From contig KQ482017.1 of the NCBI GenBank assembly GCA_001430745.1, positions 183,749 to 247,748 on the forward strand: a stretch of DNA of 64,000 bases, read 5' to 3'. Positions 25,501 through 34,658 of the stretch are shown here, piece after piece. The stretch comes from Auxenochlorella pyrenoidosa (Eukaryota > Chlorophyta > Trebouxiophyceae > Chlorellales > Chlorellaceae). Under the pieces are notes generated by a model that worked only from the letters and a program-made list of their open reading frames with translations, made no database searches and was not told the origin of the DNA. Each line of letters begins with the position of its first letter. The stretch's first letter is position 1. The translations under genes were made by a program, and so were the position numbers.

Positions 25501-25779
25501 CACGGCCGGTCCTTCTTCCTCTGCAGCCAAATGAGCTGCGCCCAACTGCACCAGAGCCAAGGGCTCGGGCAGGCTGACCCGCGCGAGCAGGCTGCCGTTG
25601 CTCGCTGCCCTGCCACCGGCAGGCTCTGCCGGGGCGTGCACGACGACCACGCTGCGCTCGTCACAGCGGGCCGCCACCCACAGGCTGTCCCCTGCTACCG
25701 CCGCATCAAAGCAGGCCGGCTGCGCGCCTGCCTCGGCAGCTGTGCCGGCGCCAAGCTGCGCCAGCACACGAGCGGCCAT
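22514..25779 (-). CDS. FAAP100/FANCB-like candidate Fanconi core complex protein
   Basis: Predicted 1038 residues from only two exons (25779-24106 and 23956-22514), unlike the intron-rich neighbours. Residues 1 to ~500 alternate short hydrophobic strands with polar loops (SLWVAARCDERSVVVV, GPAVLLLVGASCRVWALQL, YLLVATARGQVLALPVG), as in a beta-propeller. About 570-600 is a short coiled coil (SEEQEALERQLLALDARLAG). It is followed by an Ig/C2-like section (LALEVSLRNSSKLPLAGSW, LGRLPPGAEWRRECRLPVG) and a helical C-terminus with VSAQLL and leucine heptads. Propeller, coiled coil, 'NSS...L.GSW' and 'LGPGA.RE..LP' resemble human FAAP100, and FANCB more loosely. That match is by eye and weak at sequence level; another propeller scaffold is possible. 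The ATG (GAGCATGG, A at -3 and G at +4) lies 3 nt after the upstream gene's stop. Confidence 0.45.
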
Positions 25780-25782
25780 GCT

Positions 25783-26494
25783 CTACTGCCCTCTCTTCTG
25801 CTGCTGCGGCTGCGAGGCAGGCGGCGGCAGTGCTACCTGCAGCGGCCTCTGCCCCTGCCGCGCAGCACCCGCAAAGGCCTCCGCGCAAAACTCCTCTGCG
25901 TGCCGCGTGCACTCTGGCTGCCGCTGCTCCAGGCAGGCAACCATGCAGGCCTCCTGGCAGGCCTCGCGCTGCTCCCAGCTGGGCGGCGGCGCCAGGCCCA
26001 GCAGCTGGAGCAGGCCGGGCGGCGAGCACTGGCGCGCCGCTTGCAGGCTGCAACCCTCGCTGCGGCGGTTCGTACATGCGAGGTGGGGGTGCGGGCTCAA
26101 TGTCAGGACAGCCGAGGATGCATTGGAATACGGCAGCAGCAATTTTGCGGCGAGCTCACGCAGCAAAGTGGGCAGCGGCGCGTGCTTGGCAGCGGCGGGC
26201 AGCTCACCGCAGGCCCTTGGTGCAGCCCTCCAGCACCTTGGTCTCGCAGACCCGCTGCTGCCGCGCCCTTTCCTGTTCCGAGGGAAACACCTGCGCAACA
26301 AACAAAGAGCATTTGTACGCAACACAATTTGTGATCGCGGGCCCTCAGCGAGGGCTCGATGGGTAGCACGGTGGTAAACGGCGGGATTGTGGTTCGCTCA
26401 CCAGCTGGAGCGGGTCGGCAGGCACTCGGGGAGGGGGCACGGACTTTGGGAAGAACTCGAGTTGCTCCTCCTTCCTGCTGTTCAAGAGCGGCAT
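25783..26494 (-). CDS. Cys-rich small protein of unknown function, upstream cistron
   Basis: Three exons (26494-26402, 26290-26208, 26059-25783) give 150 residues with continuous phase. It begins MPLLNSRKEEQLEFFPKSVP and has a charged helix (FPSEQERARQQRVCETKVL). A Cys-rich stretch follows (GCTKGL, REGCSL, QCSPPG), then EACQEACMVACLEQ and ECTRHAEEFC, with CX3C and CX4-6C spacing suggesting disulfides or metal binding. The tail is Pro/Gln-rich. No signal or transit peptide and no family was recognised. The stop TAG is three bases before the ATG of the FAAP100-like gene, so the two frames probably share one mRNA. The start ATG has C at -3, a weak context that would favour leaky scanning to the second ORF. 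Confidence 0.6.
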
Positions 26495-27150
26495 TTGATA
26501 AAAATAGCTAAATCATGCCGTGCGCAATTCACTGATGAAATCAGGGTGCCAGGCGGCATTGCCCCGGCATGCTGTGATTGCAACGCAAGCAGTCATTGTC
26601 GTAAATGCATGCAGTTGTGCTAGCGGCAACAGTACAGTTCATGTGTTGTGGGATTCTGGGTGTTGCAGAGGAGTGAACACGTTGTGCGCCCTCGCTGTAT
26701 TGCGCGCAGCAAGGGAGCGCACGCTCTACTGGCTCAGAAACACACAGGGCAGGCACCTGGGCAGCGCATGATGCTGAGCTCATGTGCCACGAGACGCACA
26801 ACAGAGCGGATAACAAGCCTGCGCATCAGCCTGGTGCGGCAGTGGATGAAGGGAGACGTTGAGAAAGGCGCGCCAGGTGCGGCAAGCCGTGCGGCGGCGG
26901 TTCCTTGCACTGCATCTTGGTGCCAGCACTTAGCGCACCGTATCGTTCGACAGCATGTAAGCAAGCATCCTACATCCCTCCTTGGATGCTCCGGCTGAGC
27001 AACTCGATCGAATGCAAGCCTGGGATGTTGCATGCCGTCTTCCACTGCCCCGTGGCGCGGGACCCCCATGTCGACCGCGCTAGGGCAGCGCAGTGCAAGG
27101 GGCCCTCATGACCGGCTGAGCAGACCAATGGCTTTGCAACCCTCATCCCG
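26495..27150. promoter_or_regulatory. Divergent region Cys-rich small protein / NEK-like kinase
   Basis: 656 bp between two divergent start codons. No exon was recognised. It is less GC-rich than its surroundings near 26495-26660 and probably holds both promoters. Confidence 0.4.
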
Positions 27151-29933
27151 ATGGGCGGGTGCGTTTCGGCACCGAGGACAGGGCCGAGCGGGCCGAAAAA
27201 GTTGAGACGGCTCCAGCTTATCGGCGGCGGCGCGTTCAGCGTTATACAGGAGCTCGGAAATGGAGCATGGAGCGATGTGTAAGCAGCGGGCCCTTCAAAA
27301 TAGGGCTGGGGCAGGGAGGGAGGAGGTGGGAGCCGTCCTGCCCTTGCACGCACGCCGCTCTTGCTGAGAAGATCACGAGCGCATTAAACATCAGTGCTGG
27401 CGTTTGTGCGAGCCCCACGACGGGGCGTCGGTGACGGCCAAACGGACCCCCTCGCAATTCCGCTGCAATTGTGCGCGGCTGGCGCCCCGAGATCATGGGC
27501 AGCCATGCAGCATCCTGCAGGGGGAGCGCAAGGCACACAGGGTGGGTGCCCCCTGGCTATGACGGCACCGCCTACCGTCTGGCCTCAACTCGCTGGCCTT
27601 GTGGTTGCTCCTCTGCCCCTGCAGCTATCTGGTGGAGCGCATCAAGGACGGCCGCCACTATGCGCTCAAGCGCACGCTCATCACTGAGCTGTCAGAGGCG
27701 GAAAAGTGCGTACAGGGATGCAGTTGATTCGTGTCCAGCATGCCGTGTGTATGCGCAGCGTCTTCAACATGTTTCATCCCTGCCCTAGCCTGCAGGTGGA
27801 TTGCGGTGAACGAGGTGCGGCTGCTGGCGTCCTTGGAGCACCCCAATGTCGTCTCTTACAAGGAAGGCTTCGTGGAGGGCGGCTGCCTGTATGTGATCAT
27901 GGAGGTCGTGCCCGCCGGGGACCTGTCCACTGTGATTGAGTGAGCGGCGGGTCTGTGCTGCGGCGCCCAGGGACAAGACGGTTGCCGCTTGAGAACCCGA
28001 AGCGGCCGAGTGTTGCGCAGCATGGCTGGCCGGCCACGAAGAGGTGAACCGCAGCTGGCCTCGAGCCTGCGATGCGCCCTGCTGCCCCTGCAGGCGGCAC
28101 CGGCGCAGCGAGGCGCACATTGCGGAGAAGAAGATTTGGGGGTTCCTGCTGCAGGCGAGTGGCCGAGGGGGCAGTGCTGGGCGCTGGCAGGGGGCGCAGG
28201 CCACTGGGGCACATGCAGCAAGGCAGGGTGCATGTCGCGCTCCGTCCTGTTGGTTGCGAGCTCCCGCCCCCACCTGCCGCCCATGCACCTGCAGATTGCG
28301 CTGGGCCTGCAGCACCTGCATGCCTCGAACATTGTGCACCGTGACATCAAGCCCGCAAATATTTTGATAAACAAGGAGGGGGTGCTGAAGATTGCCGACC
28401 TCGGCGTGGCGGGCCTGCTGCACATGGGCAGCAGCAAGCTGCAGGTGCGCCGTCTGGCACGCTTGGCATGGGGCGGCAGCCGCTCGACATGCTTGGCCTG
28501 AAGCATCAGACGTTCGACACGCTCGACACAGAAAACCAGCCGTGTGGCACGCTTGGCATGGAGTGGCAGCCGTCCCAGCGCAAGCCCGCCCTGGCGCGCA
28601 CACCAGCGAGCCGGTCTCAACCTATTGCAACTCGTTCGAGCCGCCCCGTTGCCGTGCAGATTGGGACGCCGCAGTACATGGCGCCCGAAATGCACGCTGG
28701 GCGCTCCTACACCTTTGCCGCCGACGTGTGGAGCCTGGGCTGCCTGCTGTACGAGCTGTGCGCCCTGCAGCCGCTGTTCCAGGACCGCGAGGAGGAGGCC
28801 GTGGCGCGCAAGGTGGGTTTTGTGGTGGTGCATGGGCTTGTCGGCTGGCCTGCGCTGCGTGTGCTGCTTGCTGCACGGGCTGGCCTGCGCCACAGGCAGG
28901 CTGCGCGTGTGCGCCTTGTTCTTTGCACTCGGCGCAACGCCGTGCCATGAGCTTTCACCGGCTTCTGAGTGCTAAAAGCCGACTGATGTGGTTGCCAGCT
29001 GCAGCTGTATCGACTCGACCTGCCCCCGCACCAGCCTGATGGCCTGTTGATGCGGCCGCGCAGTGCCAACCAGGCTGGTGATGATCCTTACCCCTGCAGG
29101 TGCTGGCCATGACGCTGCCACCTGCCCTTCCCTCCAAGTACTCGGCGGAGCTGCAGGTCCTGTTCAACCGCATGATGCAGGTGGGGCAGAAGGGGACGGC
29201 AGCCAGAGGCTTGCGCAGGGCTGGCACATCTCCTCTTGTGCTGTAACCTACACCTGAACGAGCCTGCCGGGCCCGCCCGTCCTGCCGCTTTTCAAGAATG
29301 CCTTTTGCCTTGCACTCCCTGCCCATTGCAGCACGACCCGGAGCTGCGGCCGACAATCGGCGAAGTGCTCGAGTCCCCGCAGCTTGCGAGCCGCATGAAC
29401 CTGCTGCCTGCGGGGCTGGAGAAGAGCATTCAGCTGAGCCTCTCGCTGGGCTGCTTGGAGGTGAGAAACACCTGCAGGGGTCAGCTGAACATGTTTTGGC
29501 CCGCATCGGCGCACCAATGCACTGTGGCGCACACATTTTTTAACGCAGCCTGGCCTGCATGCACCTCCACATGCTGTTGTTTGTTGTGCAGCTGCTGCTG
29601 CTGCTACACTACTCACCTTTGCCGCCAGGCTTTCATCGCCTGAAATGACGTGCGTTCAGCCTGGCAGGCAGATGCCCAATCGCGCCGGTTGCGCCTGCCT
29701 TCGCAGGGCATCCCTGTGCTGCCTGCCATCGACATTCCTGAGGACCTGCACGAGCTCAACCAGCGCCTGCCGCCGCCTCGCTACTCGTCAGACAACCTCG
29801 GCCAAGGGGGGCTGGAGTTGGCGGCGCACTTTGGCGCGTCTGCCATCGTGCCACCCTGCCCGCCGCCCAGCGCAGCACAAGACGCCGGCCAACTGCCAGC
29901 CGGGCCAGCTGCAGCAGCGGATGATGGGCCTGC

Positions 29934-29967
<34 letters not shown>

Positions 29968-30420
29968 TCGGCAGCAGCAAGCGCAGGTGTAACAGTAGGA
30001 AGACCACCAAGAGCAGGAGCGGCATTTACAAATCCTCCTGCAGCAGCGGCACCAATGGGAGCCGCAGGCCCCTCGCAGCAGCAGAAGCAACAGCAGCAGC
30101 AGCAACGGCGAGCTCCGCCGGCGAATAGTTCGCTTCCGCGCGTAGCCAGCCTTGTGACCGTGCTTGAAAACGAGCTGTGCTCAACAGCAAGCGGCAGCGT
30201 GGCCACGCCTGTAGGCGGACCAGGCACCAGTGGCAGTGGCGGCTTTGCCGACGCCTGTGTACGCGAGGCGCTAGACGAGGAGCGGGCTGGGGCAACGAAA
30301 GCTGCAGCTCACACGCAAGGGCCGGCAGTACCGCTGTCGTGGGCGGGCCGCAACGCCCCTGTGGCCGCGGCCTCCCCCTTTGCTGCGCAACGCACGCGAT
30401 TTGTTTCTGACGGAATCTGA
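27151..30420 (+). CDS. NEK/NIMA-like protein kinase with N-myristoylation signal
   Basis: Ser/Thr kinase, 546 residues in nine exons (27151-27278, 27625-27705, 27796-27939, 28094-28154, 28295-28444, 28660-28812, 29100-29180, 29332-29460, 29707-30420). The N-terminus [10 protein letters not shown] has Gly2, Cys4 and Ser6, a myristoylation/palmitoylation signal. Kinase motifs: Gly loop [13 protein letters not shown], Lys in HYALKRT, hinge [15 protein letters not shown] in [16 protein letters not shown] in place of DFG (common in NEKs) in [10 protein letters not shown], and APE in [11 protein letters not shown] then [13 protein letters not shown]. After the kinase core (ends ~310) comes a low-complexity Ala/Gln/Pro tail including a (GCA)n Ala run. 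The intron at 28155 has a GC donor. Either the stop at 30418 is used or an upstream donor (for example 29988) joins to the exons at 31321. Confidence 0.85.
29936..29985. repeat. GCA trinucleotide microsatellite encoding poly-Ala
   Basis: A dozen or more GCA repeats in the kinase C-terminal tail, read as an Ala run in the chosen frame. A second CAG-rich run near 30076 reads as Gln. Confidence 0.85.
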
Positions 30421-31320
30421 TTCTGCTCTTGTCTTTTCTGAAGCAAACAAGTTGCCGAGCTGCCCCTGGTGAATGCATGTACTTAAGCCATAACCTCATT
30501 TCCTGCTCTCATCTTCCCTGCTGACCTTCCCAACAACCCCCATGGCATTTTTCCCAGACCCCGTGTGTGTGCCTACCTTCCCCCCGAACCTGTGCCTTCC
30601 CCGCTGACAGCACAACGCACCCGCTGCCGCTGTCCCAGAGCGGCCACTCTAGCCCATTTCATTTTCCACACTGCCGGTCAGCCCCTGTTGGTGCCTCAGC
30701 CGAGTTTAGTTGCCGCATTTACCAGCCTGCCTGTACTTCACCATCTGATGTCTTTGCCATGCGGCCTCAACCGGCAGCTTTTTCCCCCAATTCTTCGACC
30801 GTCCAGTGGTCCCTGAGCACTCGCTCCCTTCTCACCTCCTGTACCTTACGCCTCATCTGCACTTCTGAACCATTGTCAAATCTCAGCATGAGTTGCGAAG
30901 GTCAAACAAAGCACGCGCGAAAAGAGACAAAGTCCTGGCAACAGAGTGCAAGGGGAGCAGCAAAGCGTGCGCACAGCAGGGCAGGACCGCAGCAGCAAAA
31001 TGTGTACAGATTGGTTTTTAGAGCTCTCGCAACGCCTCATTACGCACTTCTCATATTCCTTGTCGCTTGCGGGCAGACTCTGCTTCCGGCAACACATCGC
31101 GCGCAAGCATGTATCCAGCCCTTGCAACGCATGCAGACGACTCAGGTAAGGAGAGGCCTGCGGAGGAGACCGCGCAACCATGAAGGCCCCTGGCTCGTCG
31201 AGAGTTGGGGTTGCCGCCATGCTGCTGGCGGCGCAGCTCGTCACCAGTGGCTGGGCATCACTACACGCTCCTCCCAAAGCCGCCCGCAGCCTGGCCCCCT
31301 GCCCCGTTTCCCGCCTGCAG
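30421..31320. other. Kinase 3' UTR or intron
   Basis: 900 bp after the first kinase stop. A 417-residue open frame crosses it, but its composition is unlike a protein here and it has no motif. Treated as 3' UTR, or as an intron leading to the exons at 31321. Confidence 0.35.
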
Positions 31321-32028
31321 AGTCGGACTTCAAGCGCAGGCAGACCTCGCCTGTCCCCGCACTGAATCTGTCGTCTGGCATCTCCACTGTGTCTGTGGCC
31401 TCAAGCATCAGCAGGGTGACCTCGGCCCGTGAGCCCCCCTTCTCCTTCACTGTGAGCTCCAGCTCGGCCTGCAGCACGCCCACCCACCCAGGCAGCGCCG
31501 CCTCGGACAGCACACCACGCAGCGCCAGCATCGTAGATATCACAGCGCTGCCAGGCGCAGAGCATGCTCCGGGTACTCCCGCCAAGGACGAGCCAGCCGC
31601 TGCTGCCGCGGCTGCCTGCAAACCAGCTGCTGATCCTGCTGGCTTCGGCACAGATGAGGTGAGGGCTGCCGTGCGCCTTGTTAGGCATGAATTTGTATGT
31701 CTCATTTATGGGCACACGCGCACTCAGGATGTGCACAGCAGCATGAACATCAGCCCTTCCTTGCCGAAGCCAGCCGATACTAGCACTGCGTGGGGGAGAG
31801 CGCATGTCGGCATGGCGTGATGGGTTCCCAATCGCGCCCCGCGGTCCTCCCATGTGTGTCCTGCAGATGCGCAACGACAGTCCTGCGCCTCTTTCGGCTT
31901 CCTGCACATCAGTCGCGGCTGCCAACCCAGGGCCGCCCATCCGCCGGCTGTCCTCCCTGAGGCGGCTGAGGGAGCGGCTGGGCCTGTCCTGCGTGTCGTG
32001 CCTCGCACCCTCGACGGTGGTGCAGTAG
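31321..32028 (+). CDS. Probable C-terminal tail exons of the NEK-like kinase
   Basis: Two exon-like segments, 31321-31658 (after CCTGCAG, ending GATGAG|GTGAGG) and 31867-32028 (after CTGCAG, ending TAG). They read ESDFKRRQTSPVPAL..., a Ser/Thr/Pro-rich linker, then RRLSSLRRLRERLGLS and a stop. The first needs a phase-1 exon upstream, which GCA G|GTGTAA at 29988 in the kinase tail could supply. They could be an alternative kinase C-terminus or a separate gene whose 5' end was missed. Confidence 0.4.
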
Positions 32029-32882
32029 CAGGCGCCTGCACTTTGGTTGCCAGATACACTGTTGCCTTTTGCTCTTCCAGCTTAGTCTATCACGCACCTT
32101 TTGCCTTGCCGCTCTCCACTCTGCTCTTCCTGCCCGCCTGTTGAAACAACACTGCCAGAGGCTGCGCTCACAGAAGCTACCAGTAAAGTCTTAAAGACGG
32201 GGGTCATGCCCGCACATTTGCAGCAAGAATTGCTGAGCAGAGCAAAGCTCACACTGGACAACAAAAGCTGGGAACAACCTTGCATCAGGCAGCAGGAAGC
32301 CGCTCAGGCATTGCTTGGGCCATGCACCCACCATCGGTCTGCGGATTGCACCTCCCCTGAGCACAGCACGCTGCCTGTTACGTGGAGCATCCATGTTACT
32401 GGACAAAATGACTGGACGGGCTGGGGGCATTGCACTCTCTGCGTCAGCTTGCAAGGTGCCGCGCCAGCCCGTGGTGTAGGCCCATGGAGTAGGGGCCTCC
32501 CCGTGGCAGGATGGCCTCATACACGACCTGCAGGCAGGCGGGTGCGCAAGCGGACAGGCATCAGATGGGTGGACAGGGCCTAAGCGGCAGGGCCCCGGGA
32601 GGAGGACAGGAGGGGCCCAGCAGGGGAACGGCAAGGTGGTGCATGTCCGGAGCGTAGCAGCAGGGCAGCCGTGCTCGGCTCTTTTCTGTCAAACTGCAAA
32701 AGACAAAGAGCAGAGCCCCACCCAGATGTTCTCCATGCGCCAGCCGCCTTCTTGGGTGCGCGAGCAGTCCAGGGAGGGCCAGTGGCTGCAGACGAGTGCA
32801 GGCGTGAAGCAGAGGGTACCCGGCTGAGAGGGGGTGCGTAGAGCCGAAGGAGTCCACACAAACCCCAAGAATCCCTTGCCCT
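32029..32882. other. 3' flank between kinase tail and F-box gene
   Basis: No coding exon with family similarity on either strand. It should hold the converging 3' UTRs. Confidence 0.35.
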
Positions 32883-34197
32883 TCACGCCGTCCCAGCCCA
32901 CTTGATTTTGATGAAGTGGCCCCGCACGCCATCCCTCGTCTTGCAGAAACGCCAGCGCGACTCGTGCTCCCCTGCATCAGAACACAAAGCGGAGCAGCAT
33001 GAGCAAGGCGCACACACAGACGCAAGGGCAAACGAGCTGACAATTAAGTAGGTCGCGCGGCTGCAATGAGGGGAGCGGACAACCAGCGTTGCGCAGCCTC
33101 CCTCGTAGCGTGCCTCTCCGCTTGTCAAAGCACCGGCCGCTGCAGCTCGGGCGCCAGCGGCGCCACCTGCCCCCCCACCCCACCCCATCCCACCCCCCAC
33201 CCCACCCCCCTCCCCCGCTCGTCGGCAAACCCATACGCCCCCGTCTGGCCCTCACCCCACAGGACGTCATCCGGCGGCGCAGACACCGAGCCATCCTCGC
33301 TGAACAGCCGCTCCATGCTCAGGCCGGCGGTCAGCCCCAGCCAGTAGTCGCCGGCCTGCGGCTTGAAGCAGAACCTCCAGCGAAACGCGCACAGCTCCTC
33401 CACTGCAGGGGGGGAGCCAGCAAGATGGACGCACGAGTGGCGGTACTGGAGGCATTGTCTGTGTATTAAGGTGTCGGCTGGGGCGACGGCGCAAGGGTTT
33501 GACGTGTTGTCGCCAAGCCAACAGCACGCCCCCCCAGCATGCAAGTGCAGCTGCAGCGTAACACTCTGCACACAGCACCTGTGATGGATACTCTTTGCGA
33601 GTCTGCCTGAGCCAAAAGAAACCTCTGCCGCCACGGGAGGTCGGCCCGCTGCCCGGCAGGTCCAATGTACACTTTGTCTGCCCAGGCAGCCTGGATGCGC
33701 AGGGGACAGAGGGGCAAGCAAGCAGCAAGCGCTTCATGAGATACCCACCCATCAGCACAGTGACACAGCTGTCAGCTCACGAATTAGTGCACATGCCGCA
33801 GGCGGAGCAGCGGTGAAGACAGAAAATACAGAGTCCTCCAGGCAGCAGGGGCAGAGGGACCAGGCGGGCCGCCCAACCTCAGCAAGCGCCCTCCACAGCC
33901 GGTCTTCAGCGGCGCAGCCTCGCCAGGCGCGAGACACATGTGAACACTGCAGCAGCGTCGGCGCATCCAGAAAGCTGCGGGCAGGGACGGGATGCATTCC
34001 GAACGCTTCACAAGGCAGTATCGCCAACGCCTGCGGCAGTGTGTGTTGCCAGTGGCAACAGCAGCTCGTGACGCCAGGGCGCACCTGAAAATTTGCACTA
34101 GCAGGTCGTCCCCCAGTGCCTCGAAAGGGTCGATGAGCATCTTGCGGGCAGCAGCCCGAGTGACGCGCATAGCAGGCTTCGAAACAGGTTGCAGCAC
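32883..34197 (-). CDS. F-box protein with aromatic-rich C-terminal domain
   Basis: Likely substrate receptor of an SCF ubiquitin ligase. Five exons (34197-34085, 33974-33878, 33690-33579, 33402-33256, 32971-32883) give 185 residues, or 176 if the second ATG at 34170 is used. The F-box spans the first intron: DPFEALGDDLLVQIFSFLD then LLQCSHVSRAWRGCAAEDRLW, matching the usual LP-L-IFSFL...VCR-W--A--D-LW pattern. The rest is a compact domain with WADKVYIGPAGQRADLPW, CAFRWRFCFKPQAGDYW, LFSEDGSVSAPPDDVLWG and SRWRFCKTRDGVRGHF; the repeated W-R-F pattern suggests a beta-sandwich. I do not recognise that domain by name. It is divergent from the EF-hand gene. Confidence 0.75.
33172..33216 (-). repeat. 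Polypurine G-run tract in F-box intron 4
   Basis: The plus strand is CCCC runs separated by single A or T bases. On the coding (minus) strand this gives at least six runs of three or more G with 1-nt loops, inside the intron 33255-32972. Confidence 0.85.
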
Positions 34198-34658
34198 TGA
34201 GAGCAGCGTGGGGGGCGAGCGGCGGGCGGCGGTGCTCCGCCGCGGCGGCCAATGGCAAAGACAGGGCCGAAGCCAGGTCTTAGTTTTGTGTGAAGATGGA
34301 ATGCAAGGCCCACTTTACTCGGCAAGCCGAGACGAAGCGAGAGGGGAAAAAGACCTAGCCCTGTGCCTTTCTATTTCAGTACCCCGAACAGGATCGGCAT
34401 CACCTCCTCTAACTGCAACAGCCAGCAGCACGCCTAGATGGCCTCAATTGAGCTGCGGCGCAGGGGCTGCGGCGCATGCTGGGGCGGAGCCTGTGAAAAC
34501 GAGTCCATTCGCTCCTGTTTCACGAATTGCACGTGATCAGAACAACTGTGCATCCCGAACCCCCATCAGGTGCTTGGATTGCCAGTTTGCCCCAAGACCG
34601 AGCTGCCAACCCAGCCAACCCCTACATCCTCTCTCTTTCCGAGATCGCATCACAAGCA
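34198..34658. promoter_or_regulatory. Divergent region F-box / EF-hand protein
   Basis: About 460 bp between two divergent starts, with no coding signal recognised. It should contain both 5' regions. Confidence 0.4.

Noticed and set aside
30567..31820. 417-residue open frame downstream of the kinase
   Set aside because: Only its 31321-31658 part has splice borders and protein-like content; the rest lacks motifs.
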